64,000 nucleotides of DNA, taken from the NCBI RefSeq assembly GCF_007991615.1, contig NZ_BJYR01000020.1, positions 80,410 through 144,409 on the forward strand, read 5' to 3'. The stretch comes from Novosphingobium sediminis (lineage in GTDB: Bacteria > Pseudomonadota > Alphaproteobacteria > Sphingomonadales > Sphingomonadaceae). The position numbers were made by a program, and so were the translations under genes. The notes under the pieces are model-generated. The model did not search any database. It saw nothing but the letters and a program-made list of their open reading frames with translations, and was not told where the DNA came from. Within the stretch, counting starts at the first letter, position 1. Every line of letters starts with the position of its first letter. Below are positions 1 to 8,349 of the stretch, in pieces.

Positions 1-1
1 C

Positions 2-208
2 GAATTCAAGGGCGGCAGCTGGGACATGATCCAGGGCGCGATGCCGGACTTCTACAACGGCATCAAGGCGCAGATCCCGATGGGCCGCCTCGGTGCGCCG
101 GACGAAGTGGCGCGGGCGGTGGTGTTCATCGCCAGCCCCGCTTCCTGCTACACCACCGGCGTCAATCTCGTGATCGACGGCGGCTTCACCAAGCGCGTGC
201 AGTTCTGA
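2..208 (+). CDS. C-terminal fragment of an SDR-family oxidoreductase (cut by the window edge)
   Basis: The reading frame is open from base 2 and ends in TGA at 206-208; the start lies outside the window. The 68 visible residues match the C-terminal end of classical short-chain dehydrogenases/reductases: the motif PMGRLGAPDEVARAVVFIAS, followed by the terminal strand GVNLVIDGGFT, which in this family forms part of the dimer or tetramer interface. The Rossmann nucleotide-binding part and the YxxxK active site are not visible, so cofactor and substrate cannot be judged. Only 4 bp separate it from the SnoaL-like gene at 213, so the two are probably cotranscribed. Confidence 0.85.
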   Translation, partial: EFKGGSWDMIQGAMPDFYNGIKAQIPMGRLGAPDEVARAVVFIASPASCYTTGVNLVIDGGFTKRVQF

Positions 209-212
209 TCTC

Positions 213-638
213 ATGACCAAAACCCCGCGCGAACTCGCCGAGACCATGCTCGGCTGCATCGACAAGGGCGACTGGGCCGGCGTGATGGCGATCACCTCGC
301 CCGACTACGTCGTCCATGAGCCGCCGGAGCTGCCCTTCGGGGGCGACTGGAAGGGGCAGGACGCGCTGATCCGCCTGTTCCCGCACGTTTGGAGCTATTG
401 GGACGACGTGGTGGTCGACCGGCTGGGCATCCTGACCGACGAGAACTACTTCTGCCTGCAACTGCGCATGACGATGACCTCGAAGCTGACGGGCAACCGC
501 ATCAGCACCTCGCTGGCGGAGACCACGCGCTGCGTCGACGGGCTGATGGTGGAATACACCATCCACTATCACGATTGCGCACTGGTCGCCCGCGAAGCCG
601 GCCCGCCGCGCCCCGGCGCGGTGAAGCTGGAAGGGTGA
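213..638 (+). CDS. SnoaL/NTF2-like small protein
   Basis: This 141-residue protein has the size and pattern of the NTF2-like cone-fold superfamily (SnoaL_2-like): an N-terminal helix (ELAETMLGCIDKGDWAGVMA), then DYVVHEPPELPFGG, then a long C-terminal curved sheet (GNRISTSLAETTRCVDGLMV, VEYTIHYHDCALV). Members are isomerases, hydrolases, dehydratases or non-catalytic binding proteins. It lacks the IDRxD...H pair seen in the LinA-like proteins elsewhere in the window, so it belongs to another branch. It starts 4 bp after the upstream SDR stop codon. It may process an SDR product or act as a ligand-binding partner; the function is unknown. Confidence 0.75.
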   Translation: MTKTPRELAETMLGCIDKGDWAGVMAITSPDYVVHEPPELPFGGDWKGQDALIRLFPHVWSYWDDVVVDRLGILTDENYFCLQLRMTMTSKLTGNRISTSLAETTRCVDGLMVEYTIHYHDCALVAREAGPPRPGAVKLEG

Positions 639-653
639 GTTTCCCCCCGGCTT

Positions 654-739
654 CGTCATTGCGAGCGTAGCGAAGCAATCCAGAGCGGAAGCGCACAACC
701 GCTCTGGATTGCTTCGTCGCTCCGCTCCTCGCAATGACG
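654..739. repeat. Long intergenic palindrome (repeat family A, copy 1)
   Basis: The left arm at 654-687 contains GAGCGTAGCGAAGCAATCCA; it is matched in inverted orientation by 700-739 (CTCTGGATTGCTTCGTCGCT). A loop of about 12 bases lies between the arms. A near-identical element lies at 24919-25004. It fills the gap between the SnoaL-like gene and the SDR at 778. It resembles the REP/BIME-like elements common in sphingomonad intergenic DNA and could form a strong hairpin in RNA. There is no coding potential. Confidence 0.85.
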
Positions 740-777
740 AGGTTTGGGTGTTTTATCTGCAGATTGGATAAGCTGAA

Positions 778-1569
778 ATGGACCGTCTGAAGGGCAAGGT
801 CGCGATCATCACTGGCGCGGCCAAGGGGCTAGGCGCGGCGGATGCGCGGCTTTTCGTGGCCGAAGGCGCGCGCGTGATCCTCACCGACGTCGATGATGCA
901 GCGGGCAGCGCGCTGGCCGCCGAACTCGGTGCGAACGCTGAATACCACCACCTCGACGTGACGAGCGAAGCCGCATGGGAAGCGCTCGTCGCCGATATCG
1001 TGGCGCGCCATGGCCGGCTCGATGTGCTGGTCAACAACGCGGGCGTGGTCGAATTCGGCGATCCGGAAACGCTGACCGAGGCCAACTATCGCAAGATCAT
1101 GGCCGTCAGCATCGATGGCGTGGTCTTCGGCACCAAGCATGCGATCCCGGCAATGGCCGCGAATGGCGGCGGCTCTATCGTCAACATGGCCTCGATCGCC
1201 GCGATTCAAGGCGAACCGACATTTGCCGCCTATAGCGCGGCCAAGGGCGCGATCGACGCCTACACGCGGGCGACAGCGGCCTATTCGATCAAGAACGGGC
1301 GCGGCGTGCGGGCGAATTCGGTGCTTCCCGCCGGGATCGACACGCCGATGGTGCGCAGCCTCGGCGGCAAGCTTGCCGATCTCGGCGCAGCAGCTCCGGT
1401 GCATGACAACGCCACCGCGATGAACCGCCTTGGCGAGCCGGTCGACGTCGCAAACCTTGTCCTGTTCCTCGCTTCCGACGAAAGCCGGTTCATCAACGGG
1501 CAGAGCCATGTGATCGACGACGGCGCTTCGATCATTGCCGGCACCACAGTGCCCAGAACGGATCGCTGA
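778..1569 (+). CDS. SDR family oxidoreductase (NAD-dependent type)
   Basis: This 263-residue classical SDR carries the nucleotide motif TGAAKGLG near residue 13, an acidic residue after beta-2 (ILTDVDD) that favours NAD over NADP, NNAG (VLVNNAGVVEFGD), and the catalytic Ser with YSAAK. It is closely related to the SDR at 21909-22679: both share GKVAIITGAAKGLG, ARVILTDVD and GGSIVNMASIA, and both end in a ...SDESRFING/KFINGA tail. Its likely role is alcohol or cis-diol dehydrogenation, or keto reduction, in the catabolic island. It follows repeat A1 and has only a weak ribosome site (GGATAAG). Confidence 0.9.
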   Translation: MDRLKGKVAIITGAAKGLGAADARLFVAEGARVILTDVDDAAGSALAAELGANAEYHHLDVTSEAAWEALVADIVARHGRLDVLVNNAGVVEFGDPETLTEANYRKIMAVSIDGVVFGTKHAIPAMAANGGGSIVNMASIAAIQGEPTFAAYSAAKGAIDAYTRATAAYSIKNGRGVRANSVLPAGIDTPMVRSLGGKLADLGAAAPVHDNATAMNRLGEPVDVANLVLFLASDESRFINGQSHVIDDGASIIAGTTVPRTDR

Positions 1570-1709
1570 CAGATCGCCGATTGCGCGGAGTTCTGCGCAT
1601 ACCTATCACTTTTATGGCTTCTCAACCCATGCGCTGGGTGGCCATGTCATTTGCATGATCCGCGCGCGGCACTGCTCGCCCGCGCGGCCTCGCTACCGGG
1701 AGATTGAAG

Positions 1710-2684
1710 GTGCAACTCAGCCGAGATCAATTGCTCAAGGCCTATCGCCAGATGAAGATCATCCGCGAGTTCGAGGAGCGTCTTCACATCGATATCCAGA
1801 CCGGCGAGATCGCTGGCTTCACGCACCTCTACTGCGGGCAGGAAGCCGTCGCGGTCGGCGTGTGCGAGCACCTCTCGACCGATGACAAGATCGTCTCGAC
1901 CCATCGCGGCCATGGCCACTGCCTTGCCAAGGGCTGCGACGTGGACGGCATGATGGCCGAGATCTGGGGCAGCCGTGATGGGCTGTGCAAGGGCAAGGGC
2001 GGCTCGATGCATATTGCCGATGTCGACAAGGGCATGCTCGGCGCGAACGGCATCGTCGGCGCGGGCGCCCCGATTGCGGTGGGCGCGGGCATCGCCGCCA
2101 AGATCGACGCCAAGGGCCATGTCGCCATCGCGTTTTCGGGCGACGGGGCGTGCAACCAGGGCACCACGTTCGAAGCGATGAACATGGCGGTGGTCACCAA
2201 GGCCGCCTGCATCTTCGTGTTCGAGAACAACCACTATTCCGAGCACACCGGCTTCGAATACGCAGTCGGCACCAACAAGGACATCGCCAGCCGCGCCGAA
2301 GCTTTCGGCATGAAGGTGTGGCGCGGGGATGGCACCGACTTCTTCTCGGTCTTCGAGACGATGCGCGAAGTGCTCGAATACGTGCGCGTGCCCGGCAATG
2401 GCCCGGCGGCAGTCGAGTTCGATACCGAGCGCTTTTTCGGCCACTTCGAAGGCGACCCGCAGCGCTATCGCGGCCCGGGTGAACTTGATCGCATCCGCGA
2501 GACGCGCGACTGCATCAAGAAGTTCCGCGCCAGTGTGACGGGTGCAGGACTCCTGACCGACGCCGACATCGACGCCGTCGATGCCGACGTGATGGACGCC
2601 ATCGAAAACGCCGTGGCCAAGGCCAAGGCCGCCCCGCGGCCCACCCCCGAAGACGTTCTCGAAGACGTCTACATCTCGTACTGA
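1710..2684 (+). CDS. 2-oxoacid dehydrogenase (pyruvate/acetoin-type) E1 component, alpha subunit
   Basis: This is the thiamine-diphosphate-binding alpha subunit of a heterotetrameric E1. The TPP/Mg motif runs from GDGACNQG (about residue 145) to ENNHYSEHTG, the classic GDG...N pattern. RxxHRGHGHCLAKG and GKGGSMHI are typical of PDH and acetoin dehydrogenase alpha chains. I chose the GTG at 1710 because GGGAGA lies 6 bases upstream; a TTG at 1704 is in frame but too close to that site. The length of 324 residues fits the family. It heads the E1alpha-E1beta-E2-VOC operon (20-bp gap to E1beta). The substrate is most likely pyruvate, acetoin or another short 2-oxo compound; sequence alone does not decide. 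Confidence 0.9.
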   Translation: MQLSRDQLLKAYRQMKIIREFEERLHIDIQTGEIAGFTHLYCGQEAVAVGVCEHLSTDDKIVSTHRGHGHCLAKGCDVDGMMAEIWGSRDGLCKGKGGSMHIADVDKGMLGANGIVGAGAPIAVGAGIAAKIDAKGHVAIAFSGDGACNQGTTFEAMNMAVVTKAACIFVFENNHYSEHTGFEYAVGTNKDIASRAEAFGMKVWRGDGTDFFSVFETMREVLEYVRVPGNGPAAVEFDTERFFGHFEGDPQRYRGPGELDRIRETRDCIKKFRASVTGAGLLTDADIDAVDADVMDAIENAVAKAKAAPRPTPEDVLEDVYISY

Positions 2685-2704
2685 TCCTCCGAGGAGCGCG
2701 ACCA

Positions 2705-3718
2705 ATGGCAAGAATGATGTATCGCGAGGCGGTCCTCTCCACGATCGCCGAGGAAATGGAGCGCGACCCGAACGTCGTCGTGCTGGGCGAGGACGTGGTG
2801 GGCGGCAACGGCACTGCGGGCGGCCCCGAAGCAATCGGCGGCATCTGGTCGACCTCGGCTGGCCTTTACGGCAAGTTCGGCGGCGACCGCGTGATCGACA
2901 CCCCGATTTCTGAAAGCGCCATCGTCGGTGCGGCGGCGGGCCTTGCGCTTTCGGGCAAGCGCCCGGTGGCCGAACTGATGTTTGCCGACTTCATCGGCGT
3001 GTCGCTCGACCAGATCTGGAACCAGATCGCCAAGTTCCGCTACATGTTCGGCGGCAAGACCAAGTGCCCGGCGGTGATCCGCATGGCCTGGGGCGCAGGC
3101 TACAACGCCGCCGCGCAGCACAGCCAGGCCGCGCACCAGATCCTGACGGGCATGCCCGGCCTCAAGGTCGTGATGCCCAGCACTCCCGCCGACGTGAAGG
3201 GCCTGCTGCGCACCGCCATCCGCGACGACGATCCAGTGATCTTCCTTGAGCACAAGGCGCTCTACGGCGTGAAGGGCGAGGTGCCCGACGACAAGGACTT
3301 CATGATCCCCTTCGGCCACGCGCGCCTCAGCCGCGCGGGCAATGACGTGACCATCGTCTCGACCGGCCTGCTGCTCGGCTTCTGCGAGGCAGTGGCTGAC
3401 AAGCTCGCTGCCGAAGGCATCGGCTGCGACGTGATCGACCTGCGCACCACCAGCCCGATCGACGAGGAAGCGATCCTCGATTCGGTCGAGGTGACGGGCC
3501 GTCTCGTCGTTGTCGACGAAGCCCCGCCACGCTGCAGCCTTGCGAACGACATTTGCGCGATGGTCGCCGAAAAGGCTTTCGCCAGCCTCAAGGCCCCGCC
3601 GCTCGGCGTCAACCCGCCGCACACGCCTGTCCCGTTCGCGCGCGAGCTGGAAACCGCGTACCTGCCCTCGATCCCCAAGATCGAAGCGGCGGTGCGCAAG
3701 GTCCTCTCCTACCGCTAA
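2705..3718 (+). CDS. 2-oxoacid dehydrogenase E1 component, beta subunit
   Basis: This is the partner of the E1alpha at 1710, completing the TPP-dependent decarboxylase. The 337 residues show the family hallmarks: GEDVVGGNG near residue 29, DTPISESAIVGAAAG, a Tyr-rich segment (NQIAKFRYMFGGK), AWGAGYNAAAQHSQA with the conserved HSQ, VVMPSTPADVKGLL, and the C-terminal transketolase domain (VIDLRTTSPIDEEAILDSV). A good GAGGAG site precedes the ATG. The TAA at 3716-3718 is followed 10 bp later by the E2 start. The closest recognisable types are acetoin dehydrogenase AcoB and PdhB. Confidence 0.92.
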   Translation: MARMMYREAVLSTIAEEMERDPNVVVLGEDVVGGNGTAGGPEAIGGIWSTSAGLYGKFGGDRVIDTPISESAIVGAAAGLALSGKRPVAELMFADFIGVSLDQIWNQIAKFRYMFGGKTKCPAVIRMAWGAGYNAAAQHSQAAHQILTGMPGLKVVMPSTPADVKGLLRTAIRDDDPVIFLEHKALYGVKGEVPDDKDFMIPFGHARLSRAGNDVTIVSTGLLLGFCEAVADKLAAEGIGCDVIDLRTTSPIDEEAILDSVEVTGRLVVVDEAPPRCSLANDICAMVAEKAFASLKAPPLGVNPPHTPVPFARELETAYLPSIPKIEAAVRKVLSYR

Positions 3719-3728
3719 GGAAGCCACC

Positions 3729-5174
3729 ATGGCTGATATCCGCCCGTTCTGCATGCCCAAGTGGGGCATCGAAATGACCGAGGGCACGGTTGCCGAATGG
3801 ATGGTCAAGGAAGGCGAGGCCTTCTCGCGCGGTCAGGTGATCTGCCTGATCGAGACCGACAAGATCACCAACGAAGTCGAAGCCGAGTACGACGCCGTGC
3901 TGAAGCGCGTGCTCGTGCCCGCCAGCGATCAGCCCCAGCCGGTTGGCGCGCTGCTCGGCGTGTTCACCGATGCCGCCACGACCGATGCCGAAGTCGATGC
4001 CTTCGTGGCCGCGTTCAAGCCGGCTGAAACCGGGGTTGCCGCAAAGGCCGGTGCAGAAGCTGCGCCCGCTGCTGCCGCGCCTGAACCGGCACCTGCCGCC
4101 GCTGCGCCGGAACCGACGAAGATCGTCACCAACCGGTCGATCAGCCCGGAAGCCTTGAAGCTTGCTGAAGCCAACGGCGTCGACATCGAGCCGATCCAGG
4201 GTTCGGGCCGGGGCGGCCGCATCACCTATCAGGACGTGGTGCAGGCAATGCTGCCCGAACGCGCCCTTTCACCCAAGGGCCCCGCCGAACTTCCGACGGA
4301 AAGCCGCGCGGTGTTTGCCTCGCCGCTCGCCGCACGGCTGGCCGCGCAGTACGGCATCGACCTTGCGACCCTCAAAGGCACCGGCCCGCGCGGCCGTATC
4401 TCGAAGGCCGACGTGCTCGGTGCGGTGAAGCCCGCCGTACCGGAAGCGGCCCCCGCTCCGGCCTTCGGCGCGCCATTCGTGGCGGTGGCCAATACGCCGG
4501 TGGTCCAGCCGTTCGACAAGGTTCGCAAGGTCGTCGCCCGCCGTCTGACCGAGGCGAAGCAGACGATCCCGCACTTCTACCTGCGCGTCTCCGCTCGGGT
4601 CGATGAACTCGTCGCGCTGCGCAAGACGGCGAACATCGTGATGGGGACGAAAGCCTCGATCAACGACTACCTCGTCAAGGCAGTCGGCATGGCGCTGGCC
4701 CGCCATCCTGACGTCAATGTGCAGGTTGGCGCCGATGCGGTGCACAGCTTCCCGCATGCCGATGTGGCGATTGCGGTCGCGAGCCCCAAGGGCCTCGTCA
4801 CCCCGATCGTGCGGCAGGCTGACCGGATGCACATTGCGCAGATCGCGGCGACCACCCGCGCGCTGATCGACAAGGCGCAGGCCGGCCGCCTCAGCTTCGA
4901 GGACATGGACGGCGGCACCTTCAGCATCTCGAACCTCGGCATGTTCGGGATCGAGGAGTTCGACGCGATCATCAATCCGCCGCAGGGCGCGATCCTTGCC
5001 GTCGGCGGGATCAATCGCGTTGCGGTGGAGACGGCGGATGGTGACATGACGTTCGAGAGCCAGATCAAGCTCTCGCTCTCGGTCGATCACCGCGCCATCG
5101 ATGGTGCGGCGGGCGCAGGCTTCCTGCAGACCTTGAAGGCGCTGATCGAGGCTCCGGAATCGCTGTTCAGCTGA
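3729..5174 (+). CDS. Dihydrolipoamide acyltransferase (E2) with one lipoyl and two E3-binding domains
   Basis: This is the 481-residue core of the 2-oxoacid dehydrogenase. An N-terminal lipoyl domain has the lipoylation Lys at about residue 45 (IETDKITNE). An Ala/Pro-rich linker follows at about 95-130. Two successive peripheral-subunit-binding domains come next (about 135-175, EALKLAEANGVDIEPIQGSG; about 196-235, LAAQYGIDLATLKGTGPRGR). The catalytic acyltransferase domain ends in SVDHRAIDGA, with the active-site His in DHRxxDG. The ATG at 3729 follows AAGGAA; an open frame upstream of it is only overlap with E1beta. Two E3-binding domains are unusual for a bacterial E2, and no lipoamide dehydrogenase gene lies in the window. 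The stop overlaps the next start (TGATG). Confidence 0.92.
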   Translation: MADIRPFCMPKWGIEMTEGTVAEWMVKEGEAFSRGQVICLIETDKITNEVEAEYDAVLKRVLVPASDQPQPVGALLGVFTDAATTDAEVDAFVAAFKPAETGVAAKAGAEAAPAAAAPEPAPAAAAPEPTKIVTNRSISPEALKLAEANGVDIEPIQGSGRGGRITYQDVVQAMLPERALSPKGPAELPTESRAVFASPLAARLAAQYGIDLATLKGTGPRGRISKADVLGAVKPAVPEAAPAPAFGAPFVAVANTPVVQPFDKVRKVVARRLTEAKQTIPHFYLRVSARVDELVALRKTANIVMGTKASINDYLVKAVGMALARHPDVNVQVGADAVHSFPHADVAIAVASPKGLVTPIVRQADRMHIAQIAATTRALIDKAQAGRLSFEDMDGGTFSISNLGMFGIEEFDAIINPPQGAILAVGGINRVAVETADGDMTFESQIKLSLSVDHRAIDGAAGAGFLQTLKALIEAPESLFS

Positions 5175-5707
5175 TGGGCCACCTGCCCATCCGGCAGGTC
5201 GCCTATTTCTGCGCCGACGTGCGCGCGGCAGCCCGCGCGCACCATGCGCTCTATGGGTCTGGCCCGTTCTTCGTGGCGGCCAACATTCCCGTCGCACGCG
5301 CGGTTCATCGCGGTGTCGAGCGACTGCACGATCATTCCTCTGCCTACGGGCAGTGGGGGGACGTGATGGTCGAGTTCGTCCAGCAGAACAATCCCGGCCC
5401 CTCCCCCTTCCATGATATGTATCCGGAGGGCTCGGGCCGCTACGGCCTGCACCACGTTGCGGTGTTCGTGGACGATGTGGACACCGCGCTGGCCGAGTTC
5501 GCAGCACAAGGCGCGCCAACGGCCATGCGCGCGGAAATGGCCGATGGCTTCGTCTATGCCTTTGCTGACACCACGGCCACGCTGGGCCATATGACCGAAC
5601 TCTACAGCCCTCGGCCCAGCCTCCTGGGCTTCTACGCGATGATCGCGGATGCCGCCAGGGAAGGCGCGCCCGAGCGCGATCTCATCACCACCATTCGCCT
5701 GCGCTGA
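5174..5707 (+). CDS. VOC/glyoxalase-fold protein
   Basis: This 177-residue single-chain vicinal-oxygen-chelate protein has two beta-alpha-beta-beta-beta modules. The first begins IRQVAYFCADVRAAAR and the second GLHHVAVFVDDVDTALAEFA. Candidate metal ligands are the Gln of RQVAYF, the Glu of MVEFVQ, the His of HHVAVF and the Glu of HMTELY, the spacing seen in methylmalonyl-CoA epimerase-like proteins. The ATG overlaps the E2 stop codon (TGATG at 5172-5176), so translation is coupled to the dehydrogenase complex. It may racemise, isomerise or cleave a small substrate or product of that complex. An extradiol dioxygenase is less likely because the chain is short. Confidence 0.8.
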   Translation: MGHLPIRQVAYFCADVRAAARAHHALYGSGPFFVAANIPVARAVHRGVERLHDHSSAYGQWGDVMVEFVQQNNPGPSPFHDMYPEGSGRYGLHHVAVFVDDVDTALAEFAAQGAPTAMRAEMADGFVYAFADTTATLGHMTELYSPRPSLLGFYAMIADAAREGAPERDLITTIRLR

Positions 5708-5744
5708 TCGTGCCGGGCCACACATTCACTCCCCACCCAAGGCC

Positions 5745-5884
5745 CGTCACCCTGAACTTGTTTCAGGGTCCATCGCGCCGTGTGACCGATGGCTTCGGGA
5801 AAACACTGCGCTGCGGCCTTGGGGTTGATCCTGACACCTCGGGGCAAACCGATGGATGGACCCTGAAACAAGTTCAGGGTGACG
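5745..5884. repeat. Inverted repeat (family B) flanking an 80-bp spacer
   Basis: The left arm (5745-5774, CACCCTGAACTTGTTTCAGG) is reproduced as its reverse complement at 5855-5884. Each arm also contains its own small stem (CCTGAACTTGTTTCAGG). The spacer of roughly 80 bases has no gene. It lies between two same-strand genes, the VOC protein and the MDR oxidoreductase, and could limit read-through. It resembles dispersed sphingomonad intergenic repeats; no transposase is associated. Confidence 0.8.
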
Positions 5885-5928
5885 GTTTGGTTTGACGCCG
5901 ACGTCTAACTGCAAAAGGCCCCCTCCCC

Positions 5929-6939
5929 ATGACCACCAACCGCTTCTGGCAGCTTGATGCCCATCCCAAGGGCGACGACTTTGCCAGCGCCCTCTCCTTC
6001 CGCGAGGAAGCGCTGCAGCCGCTGGCCGAGGGGCAGGTCCGGATCGCCGCGCAGTGGCTCTCCATGGATGCCGGCACGCGCATGTGGATGAGCCCGCGCA
6101 CCGATGGCTACCAACCGCCGCTACCGCTCGGCTCCAAGATGTCCGGCCTCGTGATGGGCCGCGTGGTGGAAACGCGCGATCCCGCATTTCCCGAGGGCAC
6201 GCTGGTGCGCTGTTTTGGCCAGTGGGCGGACTACTCCGTCGTCACGCCCGCAGAATCTGGCATGATGGCGCTCGATGAAAGCCTGCCCGACCTGCGCGAG
6301 CATTTCGGGGCGCTTGGCATGAATGGATGGACGGCGCTGCTCGGCGTGCGTGACACGGCACGCATCCAGCCCGGCCAGTGGATCGCTGTCTCCGCCGCGG
6401 CAGGGGCCACCGGGAGCCTTGCCGTGCAGGTCGCTCGCAATCTCGGCGCGCATGTCGTTGGCATCGCAGGCGGTCCGGCCAAGTGCGCGTACCTCACCGA
6501 GGAACTCGGTGCGGACATCGCCATCGACTACAAGGCAGACGACATCGCCGCGCGCCTTGCCGCCGAAGTGCCGGGTGGGCTCAATGGCTATTTCGACAAC
6601 GTCGGCGGGCCGATCCTCGATGCGATCCTGCCCAACATGGCGCTGTTCGGCTGCGTGGCGGTCTGCGGACTTGTCGCCGCCTATGATGCGGACAAGCCAC
6701 TTCCCGGCCCGGCACGCTACGATCAGGTGCTGATGAAGCGTCTGCGGATCGAGGGCTTCTTCGTGCCTGATCACTTCCACCGCGCTGAGGAATTCATTCC
6801 GCCGCTGCGCCAGTGGCACGATGAAGGTCGCCTCGTTTCCCGCTTCGATGAAACGCCGGGCCTCGAAAACACGCTCGCCGCCTATGCACGGATGCTAGGC
6901 GGCGGCGCTATCGGCAAAGTGCTGGTCAAGGTTGCCTGA
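5929..6939 (+). CDS. Zinc-free MDR NADP-dependent oxidoreductase
   Basis: This 336-residue enzyme belongs to the medium-chain reductase superfamily, in the branch holding prostaglandin reductase/leukotriene 12-dehydrogenase, CurA and bacterial enone reductases. It has the cofactor motif AAAGATGS and then GIAGGPAKC, whose Lys contacts the NADP 2'-phosphate in this branch, followed by IDYKADD and YFDNVGG. There are no zinc-ligand cysteine clusters. The usual reaction is NADPH reduction of the C=C bond of an alpha,beta-unsaturated ketone. Two paralogues lie at 16065 and 38604. It is convergent with the Rieske gene at 6991, and the two share the hairpin at 6947. Confidence 0.9.
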   Translation: MTTNRFWQLDAHPKGDDFASALSFREEALQPLAEGQVRIAAQWLSMDAGTRMWMSPRTDGYQPPLPLGSKMSGLVMGRVVETRDPAFPEGTLVRCFGQWADYSVVTPAESGMMALDESLPDLREHFGALGMNGWTALLGVRDTARIQPGQWIAVSAAAGATGSLAVQVARNLGAHVVGIAGGPAKCAYLTEELGADIAIDYKADDIAARLAAEVPGGLNGYFDNVGGPILDAILPNMALFGCVAVCGLVAAYDADKPLPGPARYDQVLMKRLRIEGFFVPDHFHRAEEFIPPLRQWHDEGRLVSRFDETPGLENTLAAYARMLGGGAIGKVLVKVA

Positions 6940-6946
6940 CCTACTA

Positions 6947-6968
6947 CCCCTCCCGCAAGCGGGAGGGG
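6947..6968. terminator. GC-rich hairpin between convergent genes (repeat family D)
   Basis: This is the perfect inverted repeat CCCCTCCCGC/GCGGGAGGGG, located 7 bases after the MDR stop and 22 bases before the end of the convergent Rieske gene. It has no U-tract, so it would act as a transcript-end hairpin or RNA stabiliser rather than a textbook intrinsic terminator. The same core recurs at 50592 and 55601. Confidence 0.55.
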
Positions 6969-6990
6969 CCGGGGGTGGGCCTTCCAGCCC

Positions 6991-8334
6991 TTAGTCCGCC
7001 ATCCACTTTTCCAGGTTCTCGTGGAAGTAGCGCACCCGGCGCTCCTGCCACGCAAGGTAATCGCGCTTGTAGCCGCGCGAGTGCAGGCCGCGCTGCTGGG
7101 CTTCCCAAACCGAAACGTCCTGATCGATGCCGGGTCCGGCCGAAACCTCGCCCCACTTGCCCTGCACGTGCGGCGCGGGGACTGAAACGTCGACCCATTC
7201 GGACATCGACTGCGAGTAATAGCGCGTCGTCCCGGCCGGGAAGAGCGTCATGTACCACATGTCGAAGTAGCACTTCTCGGGATCGGTCTCGTGCGGCCGC
7301 GCGCGCAGCCAGATGTTGCCATCGGGCTTGAGGCTGAACGAGAGGTTCGGGAAGATCGTGTAGTGCCAGTGATCGGTCAGCTGGTCGTCGTGATAGGTCG
7401 AGAAATCAAAGCCCTTGGAAGCGCCCTTCTCGCGCTTGGCCTGCTGCAGCGCCTTGCGGATCTCGCCGGTCTTGCCGCCGCGGAACTGTTCGGGATCGAG
7501 CTCCCAGAACACCAGTTCCTCGCGCAGCATTTCGAGCGTTTCGGCCTCGCCGCCGCGTAGCTGCTTGGTCGGGCCGGCACCCGGCATGAACATGCGCGCG
7601 TGGCCTTCGGGGTAGAGATCGAACTGGCAGTGGCTGTATCCGTATTCCATTACGAACTTCGTCTGCGGATGGACGAAGGGCACATGATAGCTCTCGTTGA
7701 AGTTGTCCTGCACCAGCTTCCAGTTGAAGTTGCCCTCGATCGTCACCCAGTGCGTGCGGACCATCGCGTCCATCGGGTAGGTATCGATCTGATCGGCGAT
7801 CGGCCCCATGAACTGGCGCAGCGGGGCGGCGTCCTTGTCCATGTTGATCCACACGAACCCGGCCCAGGTCTCGCACTTCACTTCGACGAGGTTGAGCTTG
7901 CCGCAGGGCGAGCCCTGCACAAAATCGGCCTCGTCCGGCACGACCTTGAGCTTGCCGGTAAGGTCGTAGGACCAGCCGTGATAGGGGCAGACGAGGCGCT
8001 TGGAATGGCCCTGTTCGCCCGAGACGACCGGCATCGCGCGGTGCTGGCAGACGTTGTAGAACGCGCGGACCTGCCCATCATCGCCGCGCACGCAGACGAT
8101 GGTTTCCGGGCCGAAATCGGCGGTCAGCCAATCACCCGCATTGGGGATCTGCGCCTGTGTCCCGGCGATCTGCCAGGTCTTGGTCCAGACCTTGTCCCAC
8201 TCACGGTCCGCCCATTCCTTTGAGAAATAGCGGTCCGGCGTGATCGGCGCGTTGCCGAGCGGCGGATCGGCCAGCGGGGAGATATCGGCCAGCGAGGTGG
8301 CGCGGGCGCGGGCGAGTTGGGCTTCAGTGGTCAT
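6991..8334 (-). CDS. Rieske [2Fe-2S] ring-hydroxylating oxygenase, alpha subunit (copy 1)
   Basis: This 447-residue oxygenase has the Rieske ligands C96-x-H98 (CQHRAMPVV) and C116-x2-H119 (CPYHGW) in the N-terminal domain. The mononuclear non-haem iron site follows at about E214-S-Y-H217-x4-H222 (NESYHVPFVH). It would dihydroxylate or mono-oxygenate a ring using electrons from a ferredoxin. No ferredoxin, reductase or classical beta subunit is adjacent; instead the three genes just upstream encode LinA-like cone-fold proteins. It is last in the operon starting with the TonB receptor at 13846. AAGGAG precedes its ATG. The substrate is unknown. Confidence 0.93.
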   Translation of the reverse strand: MTTEAQLARARATSLADISPLADPPLGNAPITPDRYFSKEWADREWDKVWTKTWQIAGTQAQIPNAGDWLTADFGPETIVCVRGDDGQVRAFYNVCQHRAMPVVSGEQGHSKRLVCPYHGWSYDLTGKLKVVPDEADFVQGSPCGKLNLVEVKCETWAGFVWINMDKDAAPLRQFMGPIADQIDTYPMDAMVRTHWVTIEGNFNWKLVQDNFNESYHVPFVHPQTKFVMEYGYSHCQFDLYPEGHARMFMPGAGPTKQLRGGEAETLEMLREELVFWELDPEQFRGGKTGEIRKALQQAKREKGASKGFDFSTYHDDQLTDHWHYTIFPNLSFSLKPDGNIWLRARPHETDPEKCYFDMWYMTLFPAGTTRYYSQSMSEWVDVSVPAPHVQGKWGEVSAGPGIDQDVSVWEAQQRGLHSRGYKRDYLAWQERRVRYFHENLEKWMAD

Positions 8335-8349
8335 GTCATGGCTCCTTGT

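Noticed and set aside
3510..3728. N-terminal extension of the E2 protein by 73 codons
   Set aside because: The extension lies wholly inside the E1beta gene in another phase and is Arg/Ser-rich; the lipoyl domain begins properly at the ATG at 3729 with a ribosome site.
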